The notes beneath the pieces were generated by a model. That model had not been told where the DNA came from. It searched no databases and was given only the letters and a program-made list of their open reading frames with translations. From Nectonema munidae (taxonomy: Eukaryota; Nematomorpha; Nectonematoida; Nectonematidae), in NCBI GenBank assembly GCA_030549495.1, contig JAUIRK010000305.1:62001-126000 (forward strand): a DNA stretch of 64,000 bases. The letters run 5' to 3'. Each line of letters starts with the position of its first letter. Position 1 is the stretch's first letter. The translations under genes were made by a program, and so were the position numbers. Positions 10,439-22,400 of the stretch are shown piece after piece.

Positions 10439-13400
10439 GTAAGTATAATGAAATTTTTTACATTTTTCGATCCATTCATAGGATGGAGAACTTTTCATTA
10501 AATAATTAGATTTTAATCGCTCACTTTTCAAGAATCTCTACTCATTAGTGATGTTCCGATTTGATCGGCATCAGTATCCACTTAATGGGCTTTTTTTGTT
10601 GTTTGATCGGTATTGGCAAATTTATTGTCATAGATTTTATCAGCGGAACCAATGGATAACGTAAGGTTTATACTAGAGTAGAGCTATAGGGAGTAAAAGA
10701 ACCTTTGTATTTTATGCATATCTCTTTGTACACGTAATAGCATTTTAATGGAGGCTTCACACTTAAAAAATATACTAAATAAATAAATGTAGTTAGGAAT
10801 CGCTTAAAAATAACATTATCTAATTTTCCTTCATTTTGACCCCTTTTCTCAACTTTTGAATATCTATATTTTGAATGATTTAATGCCGGTAATTTAGAAT
10901 TTTGCAGGATAACTTAACTTTTAAGGTAAACTTGTGTAAAAGATGTGAAAAACATGCAATGATAAAAAAGTTTGGGAATAAAATTCCATAACTTCTGCAG
11001 CGGATATATCGTATGTAACCGCGTTTGTCAACAAAAAAAATTTGTCCTACAAAAAACGTCATGTTTAACCTCAGTCAGGCAAACTTTACAGTAAAGCCTT
11101 TTATTAGATGAAAAAAGCCCAACTGTTGTGGAAGTGTTGATATAAAGAAGAAATCTTGTAACAATTTTAAAAAGTATAAATTTAAGAAGCTTATTACAAT
11201 TTTAGGCACATTGAATCAAAAAGTGTTAAATATAAAAATTGACTTTATTGACCTAAACTCGAAAAATTGACTTAGATTGACTTAAAAATTTGAAATTAGT
11301 TCAAAAAATTTTTAGACTAAACAAGTAACCTAAACAAGAAAAAAAGCTAAAATAAAAGTTGACTTTTACTCGCCCTGGCGATGACTGATGACACAAATTC
11401 CAAACTTACTAATAAAACATAAGAGCTGTTGAAGGAGTTATTATTTTCATCATCACCAATATTTTCTCAATTGAAAACATATGTGATTGCAAACTAGAGG
11501 CATACGGACATTTCTTAGTTGCATTGAAATATCTGTAAATCTATTATTATGAAATCGTAACTGAGCTAGAGTCCTCAAGCGTTTGTTTTTGTTAATAAAA
11601 ATATGAGAGATTGAAAACAACAAACAGGAGCATGCATATGAACTCTGCCCCCCTCCCCCTCAAGATAGCTCATCTATGTTTGGAAAGTGTGTGTTTGAGG
11701 ACTATATTCTTTAAAATTCTTTCTTTATCATTTTTACAAAATTTTAAAACAAAAAGTGTTAACAAATCATTGGTGGAATTTTTTTTTCATGAAATTATTG
11801 AAAAGGGAAACCAAAGGGCGTAGAGGTTCTAGCATGTTTAAAATGTCTTGTTAATGTAATTACCGTATTTCCCCACGTATAGTGCGCACCCGTGTATAAT
11901 AACGCACTTATTATTTAGTTTTTAAAAAAGAACGAAATTCCCTATATCTATGTACAATTATAATACGCATCGACATTTTGATAGAGAGAAAAATTCTATC
12001 ATAGATCACACACTGAAAAAAATTTGACTCACATAAAGCATAGACGTAGTTACAATAATGCATAAATATATATATTTACCCACACAACACGTACATGAGA
12101 CAGCAGTATTATTATTATTATCAGCTCTGAAGGTATATTGATAGAGTGTACGATAATAAGTGCATAATTTCCGGTTGCGTGTGTGGGGATAATCAGGCAG
12201 TGTAAGAAGAGGTTCATCATTCATTTTTGCTTTTTTTTTATCTTGAAAGTTATCATGCCGCCTCGCAGAATATCATACGATAGTTCTTTTAAACTTCAAG
12301 TCATTGAATATGCGGAATTGAACGGTAATAGGCCTGCTGCACGTAAATTTACGTTAAATGAAAGCAATATAAGGAAGTGGAGAAAAAATAAAGCTATGTT
12401 GAGTAAAATGCGTAGAAAAAAACGCGCAAACAGAGGTGTAGCAGCTTATTACCCAGAAATGGAAAAACAGTTGGTCGAGCATATTGCTGAGTCTCGTGAA
12501 AAGTGTTCTGCATTGAACACAATTCAAGTACGCATTAAAGCAAAATCAATTGCCAAACAACTCGATCTGAAGAATTTTAAGGCCTCAAGTACCTGGTGTT
12601 ATAGGTTTATGGCGCGTCACAAGTTATCGATGCGTCGGAGAACCCATATCGCGCAAAAACTACCTGATGACTACGAACAAAAGATTACAGCATCTCAACG
12701 ATTTCTCTCATCAAGCGACGTAAAGAACTGAACCCACCTTTGTCATTAATTGGTAATGCTGATCAAACGCCTCTTACCTTTGATATCCCGTCAAGCTATA
12801 CTATTGAAAAAAAGGGGCGTCTAACATAGCCATTCTTTCTACAGGTCACGAAAAGCGCAGATTTACAGTGATGCTGACATGCATGTCTGATGGCACAAAA
12901 CTTCTCCCTTATATTGTATTCAAAAGAAAAAAAGCACCTAAGGCAACTAAGCTTCCAAGTGGTGTTATCGTTGCGCTTCCAATCAAAGGGATGGATGAAT
13001 GATGAATTAATGAAAGATTGGGCCGATGTTGTATAGGCAAAATGTGTTGGAGGGTTGCTAATAAATAAAACTAGCTTGCTTATTCTTGATGCTTTTAGGT
13101 GTCACAGAAATCCCCAATTTCTAAAGCATTTACATAAACATCACAAAACAGATGTTATTGTCATTCCAGGAGGTATGACGTCAATACTTCAGCCCATAGA
13201 CGTAGGAATTAATCATCCTATGAAGTCACTCCTCAAAACAAAATGGCAAGAATGGATGCAACATGGAAAAAAATCATACACAAAAAGTGGTCGCACTCGT
13301 GCTCCTGATTTAATAATTGTTAAATCATAATTGCATCATTATAAATTCATTTAACCTTCGCTATACGCACGAATATCACTATAGCACTGTATACGCACAT

Positions 13401-16400
13401 ATGGCAATTTACTCCATAGGCTTTTTAATTCAAAGAATTACATAGAGTAAAAATCAATACAAAAATCAATGAAGAAAATGTAAATGAGCGATGTGATTTT
13501 GTGTATGCAGAGATTTTACAAACACACTTGAACACAATTGCTTGTGTAGAATCCTTCATATCCACGACATCATACGCTATAAATTCACCTGCACAAGATT
13601 ATACGTACATTCATAAAAGTACATTCCGACCAATTGTATTAGATAAACCATACGTGCATACGCATAAAATTTTGTTATCTTTCCACGTTTGCTCCCTTTT
13701 TTGAGTTTTGAAGTACAACAAAGTTTATCAACTTCATAATGGAATCTGATTCTTCTTCTTCTTCTCTTTCTGAAAGATCCTTCTTTTTCAAGCTTTTTTT
13801 CTGAAGAAAACTCTCAAAGTTCGGATTTGGAAGAAGACATTGATGACAATTTGATTTGCCCAGATCAGATTGATTACAGTTGGGAGCCGTTTTATGATTC
13901 ACGCGGAAGAGTTGGAAGTGAAAATATAAGAAATGTTATAAACTTTCCACCTGGTCCCAAAAACTCTGCTATTATGGAAACTAATATCTTGAAAATTTTC
14001 CATTTTTTTTTTACCCAAGAATTGATAGAGTATCTTTTCCTCAAAACCAAAAAAAAGATGGATTCTAACTATGCGTAAGTTTTGAAAATATTCCAATATT
14101 GCCTTCTATATTTTTTACTTTTCACGAGATCGGAAATCTTTTTTGGTCTTTTTCTTTTCTAGTAAAAGTAACACAATAGTAATTATTTTTATGACACTAA
14201 GTGAGGTTTCCATCCAAAAATGACTAGCTTTGTAATGTGGTAACTTGAGGTACAAAAGTCAAAATCCACAACTCTTGTTTTTTTCAACTAAATTAATTAA
14301 ATTTTTTGTAAATCAATCTTCCAAATAAAGTAATTTAGAATGTTGAAATAACAATAACATTTTTATTTTTCAATCACGGTAGTAACTTCAAAAACCTAAA
14401 TTATTTTATAAAAGTTTAACCTGCCCTCTTTCAGTGAGTGAGCAAATGAAAGTAGTCCGTTAGTAAGGTACCAGGTCAAAATTTCCAAAAACCAAAATCT
14501 CTTAAAACAAAATCTTCAAAAACCAAAATATCCGAAAACGAAAATGCATGCCTGCAATTCGTTGCAAAAATTAAAAAATTACATACACTCACACACATAC
14601 GTTTTTCATCAGAGATTTTTATTCTAAAGGCCCCGAGGTTTTTTCGGAGTAGATTAAGATTGGGTTGGTAAAACTGTCTAGTTATCGTAGTATCATAACT
14701 ATTACAACAATATTTACCCCGTACGGGAACCTTCGATACTATTTCAAGAGGAGTCTAATGAGTTTTGTATTTTTATAACGCCATATATAATACTTAAGTT
14801 TCTTTGCTTCACCCAGCTTAATTTATATGTTCAGAGAAAAGTTAGATAACTGTTTATCACTCACCAAAAGGCTAGTGTGGTAAAATGTGCAAGATGAATT
14901 TGGACTCAGAATTCTGACGGGTAGGCCCATATCTGGATCCTCGACCGTATAAACGATTCACAATTCAATTCACAAATAAGCACACGCACACATACATATA
15001 CCCAAACGATCACACATACATATACCCAAACGATCACACACACACACAAACACAAACACATACATGCAAAAAGACAGATCAATTTTATCAAGAGCTTTAC
15101 ATAAATTTCAGTCCATTGATTTAGTTTTGTGTAATTTATACTTATAGAAGGTCAAGTAAATATTTTTTTAAATTTTACGTTTAGAACATCAAATCCTAAG
15201 CATAGTAATCTTAGACACTATGCAGATAATTTTCAAGTGTTTCACTTAGTTTCCTATTTGTCTTGCTTGATGTATATAGGTCAATCAATGGATCAGAGAA
15301 TAAAAATTTCCAACTTGTTCAATGAAGCTTTTGGTGTTCCTTTTTTGAAGGCTGCACTTGGTAGAAATATGTTTGTTCTGATACACAATTTTTTAACTTT
15401 TGATGAAAAAGCTGAAAGAAATCCGAATGATAAAATATCAGCTATAAGAAAGATTCATGATCATTTTTATGACACTTTTTCTAACTTTTGGACTCCAAGT
15501 AAAGTGGTTACAATAGACGAACAGTTGGTCAGCTTTAGAGGAGGATGCAATATAAAGATATATGATCCTAAAAGCCCGGTCATTATGGACTTAAATTTTA
15601 TCATCTAAATGATGCTGAAAGTTTTTATTTTCTCAAACCAGAAATTTACATCTCTGGTTTACCCAACAGAGAATACTTTTCTTCTAAGAACATCATCAAA
15701 AGATTGGTAACAGATGCAAATCTACCTGATGGCTGTGGCCTTTATATTGATCGATTTTTCACTTCCCATGAAATTGCAGAGTGGGGACTTACAAAAAATA
15801 TTACCATTTGTGGTACAGTCATGTATTCTCGAAGATTTATCCCACGAATTCTTCAGCCTTCTTATTTGAAATCTCTTGATCTAAATGAATGTGAATCCCG
15901 TATCATTTATTCTCGCCAAGCTTCCCTTTCCGCTTATATTCCTCGCAAGCATGCAAAACGCAATTTTAAAGTTGTCTACATTCTTTCATCTCAACACAGA
16001 AAAAAGGTCGAGATTTCTTCTGAGTTTGCTAAGCCTGAATCTCTAATAGAATATAACAAATACAAAGGCGGGGTAGACGTCGCGAATAGAATGGTCAAGC
16101 AATACCGAAGCTACAAACCTTGTAGAAGATGGACTCGAGCAGCTTTTGCGAATTATCTTGATATGAGTGTTCTAAATTCTTTCATCATTGCGAAGTTCAA
16201 TGCGCCTGACAACTACCCATCAATAAAAAGTAGTGGAAGAAAAGTGTTTATAAAGCATTTGGCTATGCTTTTGAGCGAAGAGTCCATGAAAATCAGGTCG
16301 CAAACTCCTCAAATAAATCTAAAGACAAAAAATATTTTAAGCTTCTATGGATTTTACCAGGTTGACAGCTCAGAATCATCAAGTAGCCGAGGTTTCTGCA

Positions 16401-19400
16401 ATATTTGCAAGCCTAAAAAAAGTAGAACAACGCGAAAATGTAAGAAATGCTCTCTGTTTATGTGTAAAAATCACACTAAATTAATATGTGAAAACTGTAT
16501 ATAATTTTTTTTTATCTTCCTTGTCAATAAATTTTTTTATATGAAGTTGGAAGGCTATTTTTTCTTGAAAGTTTTAACGCCATCTAGAAAATTTAAAGTC
16601 AAAAAAATGGTTTTTCGAAAATATTCAGAAAAAAAATATTCATATGGTAATTTCAGGTATAATCCATGAAAAATCATAAAATTACTTAAATTTACATGGT
16701 AGTTAAAAAATTACGATAGTGAGAAAATTTTACGCTATCGAGTTTTTAAATATTGGTGTGGAGTAAATTGCCATATGTGCGTATAGCGAAGGTTAAACGT
16801 TGCTCAATCTCAAATGCTATGGACGGAACAGAAGATGATATTTTATGGACAGATTACGGAGAAGGAAGAAAGGAAACGTATGATGAGGATCTAGAAAACT
16901 CTGCTGCTGACTTGTTTTATGAAGATATGCTGTCGACAGAGCAAGCTGAAGATCTTTTCAACAATTCTAATCGTGATAGCGATTCTGAAAGCTGTGAATT
17001 AAACATATATTAGCATGTGTTCATCAATAAATACTGGTTTTTCATGTTGTGTTTCAAACTTATTTCTTATATTTTAAAATCATCAATAAATAGTTTCTGT
17101 GTATAATACGCTGAGTTATTATAAAGGCGAATTTGTAGCTAAAAAGTGCGCATTGTACGTGGGGAAATACGGTATGCGTCTACAGGTCTCACCAATGTAT
17201 ATTCGTTTATAAATGTTACAATTAATTTTGTATATAACATTTTTTACATTACACTTAACTTTCTTTTATCTTTTCGCATCTTTCAGCGCATCTGTGTATT
17301 TTGGGGAATTTATGTTTAGGTCTTAGAGAATCCAAAAGAGTTTTATTCCTAGTGTTAATAAGCTTAATTTCAATACCGAATTTTCTGTCCTCGTTTTTTA
17401 TCATTCGGTCGGCTTTTTCGTTAATATATGGTGTTTTAATGCTTCAGCGTCACTTCATTTATATATTTTACAAGTTCAAAGTTCCGAACCTGAGTACTTT
17501 CTACCACTACCTAACTGTTATCCTCAAAATAGTTACATTTTACAATCATCTCTATTTTTTTAAAAAAGTGTAAAAAGGTTCAATGTTCTTTCTGGTTGCA
17601 TCGTGCCTTGATTATATTGCTTCATAAAAAAAGGATACCCTTTTAAAGGAGACAAAGAAATACCTGAACAAACTACGTGATCATTCTATCATTTTTATTT
17701 TAAACCAAACCAACAAATTACCATGTCAAAGGAAATACCTCTATGAAATAATTAAGAAAAATGCTTCTACCTCCACTATCTTCCATACTTTTAGCTCAAA
17801 AATTTTCTACTATTATTGTGAAAATCTCAAAGCATCCCTACTACTTAAGAAAATAAATAAAATTTGTATACTTTACTAAATTTAATACATAAAAATAAAA
17901 ATGTAAATATTATTAACAACTTTAATAATTCTATATACATAAACATATATCTTTTGGTTCATCTATTATCAATAATCTAAATTCTCTTCACTTAAATGCT
18001 AACAAATCACATAATGGCTCTCTTTTTAATGAATTGATGCACCAATAGGAAAAAGTGTATGTATGATCAGAGCGAAGACCAGTTTCATCGAGGACAAGTT
18101 AATATTCCATGTAAAACTAGCATTTAGAGAGTAAGCTCGAGTTGGTATTGAAACCACTTTTAATGATAAGTACAAATATCCTAAATAATTTGAAGAAGTT
18201 AGAGTTAGAAGAATTAAAGTTATCATGAGAGATTTGAATTAAATAAGGCTATTAGACACTCTATTAGCATAACGATTGATAAGTCGGATAAAACAAATGA
18301 ACTCGTTATCTTGAATCCTAGCTCCTATACTAATCATATTGAAAATATTTTGTCAGGCGAAAAAACATATGTTGATATTGGAAAATCCTATAATCTTAAA
18401 TCAATCGAAGACCAATGCAGCGATTGCATATGTAAATTTAAAATGATGAGTTCAATAAAGGCAACAGATGCTTTAAACTTATTACGCGCCATTCTAAACC
18501 CCCTTCCGTATATTTACTTCCAAAGACACACAAAAGTTCAGAAAACCTTCACTTTAGAACAACATGTAATAGTATGAACTCTCCTACAGAAAAACTTCCT
18601 AACTTCATCCTTCAAGATTTGACTAATTTTGTACCTAGTTACATTTCGAATTCTACAGTTTTCAAGAATAATTTCCTTAAAAAGTTACCAACTAACTAGA
18701 ATGAATACAAATTAGTCCGTTATCTAACACTACCCCCATCGATGATGCTATTGATATTTTTATTGGAAAATTCATTAAACACAAATCCGAAATATAAAAT
18801 CTTCTAACACGGAGTACCGCCCACTTTGTTTATGATATTTTAAAGGTAGCATCGCATGATAACGTCATCTTTTACAACGATAGGTTTTATTTGCAAAACG
18901 CTGGCTTCCCCATGGGAGGAAAAATGTCCTCTCTTAATCATAATATAAAATACACACATATGAAATTAATAAAAATAATAAGTTATCTTTTTTAGATATC
19001 CCACCAGAACATCAATATATTTAGTAGAAAGACGAAGAGAAGCATTAAAACTAAATTCAAATCCTCACACTAACTTAGTTGTAAATCTAATTTAATATTA
19101 ACTGATCTTCATAGAACGCATTCAATATTTGATACTGATAACATTTCTGTGGGTATAGATGAAATTAAAAATGATTTTCTATTAAATGACTGTCCAATCA
19201 GTTTCATCAAATAAAAAAATTCTGAAGTTTCAAAATGAGTATACTAAAAAAGAAGCCATACATAACATACGTTTCCTCTTTGATGGCATTAATAACTATA
19301 AAAACAAAAAGCTCACACTCAAAATACCCTAACGAAAAAATCTTCCAAATGATAAAAAAAAAACTAGTACAAAAAATTGGCTATTGAAACCAAGCTTATT

Positions 19401-22400
19401 AACACTAGGAATAAAACTCTTTTCGATTCTTTAAGACCTAAACATCAATAACCCAAACTACATAGATGCGATGAAAGATATGAAAGTTAAGCGCAATGTA
19501 AAGAATGTTATATATGAAATTAATTGTAACAATTGTAAAATAATAAAGATTTGGGTGTATACAAAATTATCTGTATGTTTTGTCACAAAGACAAAGATGT
19601 TAACTTTGAATGATAAATTTTTAAATAAACTTCATGTACAGGAATACAAATATATGTGTGTCTTTAACAAGGGGTTTAAAAGTCTCAGAGTGCCGCTTTG
19701 GATGAACCCCAACAAAATATTATTTATATCTATTATTATTATCAAGTAAAATTATTTTTATGATTAATTTCAAATTTTTGTGGAAATGTTTTTTTCTACT
19801 TCCATAATTCAAATTTTGCAAAAATAAAATCATAGAGTAAATTACCACCGTAGTGTTATAAAAAAAATAGCCCGTAATGCGAAGGTATGAACAAGTTTCA
19901 TTATTTTTCAAGTTTTTTGAAAAAGTCATAGAAGAAAGAATCAAAGCTGCTTCAGTATACACAAATGAAAATGCAAACGTAGATTTGTTTTGAATTAAAT
20001 AGTTACTCAGTATCTTAGTTGGATGGCTACTTTGTTACTCAAATAACTAGTTAAATAAGTAAGTTTGTTTCTAACTTATCGATTAGTTAGTAATTTATTG
20101 ACTAATCAGCTTTAAAAGAATGGATTTAGTTTAGAAAAAGAAGCAGATTTATTGCGAGCCATGGAACTATTAGTTTTTGTCACTCAAAAAAGGTGAGTGT
20201 ATTCATAAAATAGCATCCATTTCCGTCATAAATTTAAAAAGTTAATTCGTTAAAGCTTTAAATTCGTCATTCGGTAGAATGTTTTGGTCTTTCTCCAGTT
20301 TTGATTCTTTATTTTCACTTTTAGAACATTATAAATTCCAAGTACTTCCCTCAAAGGCATTCTCCACTTCCTTTGATAGCGCTGGTCAACGGCTACCTCG
20401 TGCACACTCGAAACGATTTTTTTAAAATATTTTCGCTGATCAAAGACAAAACAGATTGGTATATCCATTAAATTTTTTCCAAAATTTGACCTGTTTCAGG
20501 ATCGCTTAGGCCAGTCTTAGCAGTTCATTTCTGCCCGTTCCTTAATTTCTGTACTTTGGTTCGATCTCATCCTTCACTATTAAATGCGCCATTTTAACAT
20601 GAAGCAGAGAAAACATCCAATCTAAAGGGAGCCATTATATTTAAATTATTTATTGTTAGAGAGCATCAAAATGAAAATGTTTTGGATCAAGTAAAGATGA
20701 GCACTTCCTGTTTCTACGGGGGTGCTTATCTTTACTTGCTTATTTATGAAAAATAGAATGGCCTGCAAATATATTGCAGAATTTTTCAAAATTTCATAGA
20801 TTTTGTAACACTATTACAGCACAATATCAATTTGATTAAACTTAATAATAAATTTGTCATTTCAATATATAATTTTATTTTCTACTATAACAATATCAAT
20901 TTTATTAAATTTGATCCTATATTTTTATCTAATTTATTCTGTTAGTTAAAATTGGGAATTTTAATAACTAAAAGGTTTTTAGTTAGTTGCACGAAAAAGT
21001 TGAATAGTTAAATTTTTATAGCGTTTAAATTTTATATTTTAGTGTTAAATGCTTCGCTTCTTTTTCCTTTTTGTGATTCTTCTATACTTTTCATTTTTTG
21101 TACTTTTCTGAATGCTTTCCCTAATTCCCTCTGAATAAAAATGTAACTTCTGTCTTTATATGTAAAAAAAATATTGCAATGATTATATTGTATCTATTTT
21201 CATTCAATCATAGAGCTGCTCGTAATTTTATAAACATCGTTCTTATAAAAGGTAAATCGGAAAGTAAAGAGTCTTAACCATGCAACGACCAGAAATTTCT
21301 TATACCTTTAACGACCAAAAGGGTCAATTGACCCATATGCTATATTGTTGAATATAATCTTTTTTTGTGCATATAATGATCAGTTTTGAATGAATAATTA
21401 TTCTTTGCCCTATTTTGATTCAATTTTATAGATATATATATAGTCTTTTACTATGGTTTTCCTTTTACATTTATGATAAATTGAACTAATTAATAAAAAT
21501 ATAGAGAGTATAAAGTAAGAAAATAAAATGGAACAATTTTATTTATAACGTTTCGAACATATGTTTTTAGAACAGGATTTGCATACTAAATTAACGCAGT
21601 TGCCACATTTAGTTTTTGTTTTATTTTTTTTACAAATAATAATTCTTTTTATTTTATTACAAATAATAATTCTTTTGTGAAGAAGAAAGCGTTTCTGGAT
21701 TTTCCAAGGGAAGCATAAGAGACGATTTTCTTTTCTGCATTGATTCGTAAGACTCTCTGCAAGATATAGCAAAAATTCTCTTCTTGAACAGTTAATAAAA
21801 CCTATTTCTTTAGACAAGATGAAAGAGTTCAGACCACACATGTCAAGAATATAAACACCGCCATGGTCCATCTTCTTGTTGAGGCTCTACTTGCATCTAC
21901 CTCTTCTTTAATAAAATTGTAATCCTTTAGGATTGTTTTCTTCCCCCAAAGCAAAATAATTCTGTAATGTAGACAAGCGATAAACAACTTTATTTTTCTT
22001 TGCTTTATAAGCATGCAACATAGCGTGTTCATTATAAATGGTAAACTCTAATAAGTTCAAAGATTTAGCTTTTTCAACAAATTCTTGTGGTATTTCTCCT
22101 CTGTGTGATTTTATCGTTCCAGAAGAGATGTTTGAAACTTTTTTAGTTCTAGAGCAAGAGATAAACTAGTAAAAAAGTTATCCGTTGTTACGTTGAGTCC
22201 CATGTTCAAAAAAGGTGCCATAACTTTCATGACAACATGCTCTCCTAAATGCTTGAATCTGTTATCTTCTTTACCAGTGTATGGAAAGCCATTCATCACA
22301 TAACCGTTTTTGGAGTCTGAAAAAAGCCAGTACTTTATTCCAAATTTGCCAGGTTCAGCCGGCATATATTGTGTAAACATGCTCTTTGATTTGCAAGATA

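Larger units (their letters stand above)
13355..16792 (+). mobile_element. piggyBac element A, copy 1 (3.4 kb, both ends present)
   Basis: Flanked by TTAA at 13351-13354 and 16793-16796, the obligatory piggyBac target. Both ends carry CCTTCGCTATACGCAC. At the right end this runs straight into ATATGGCAATTTACTCCA. At the left, about 20 extra bases separate the outer motif from a second TATACGCAC that leads into the same ATATGGCAATTTACTCCA. It is inserted in the Tigger transposase, so it is younger than the Tigger. A second copy lies at 62019-64000. Confidence 0.95.
11863..17172 (+). mobile_element. Tigger/pogo DNA transposon 1, split by a piggyBac
   Basis: Both ends are visible. The left begins CCGTATTTCCCCACGT and the right ends with the inverse ACGTGGGGAAATACGG. 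Each end abuts TA (11861-11862 and 17173-17174), the target duplication expected of Tc1/mariner-pogo elements. Without the nested piggyBac (13355-16792 plus one TTAA) the element is about 1.9 kb, a normal Tigger length. It lies in CPT1 intron 1 in the same direction as the gene. Confidence 0.93.

Noticed and set aside
14906-15091. Cys/Val-rich frame on the - strand
   Set aside because: It is the translation of a CA-rich tract inside the piggyBac A interval.
17301-17573. Hydrophobic 90-codon frame as a membrane protein
   Set aside because: Composition is that of AT-rich DNA, and there is no family resemblance or splice context. I also tested it as the missing CPT1 exon 2; its phase and sequence do not fit.
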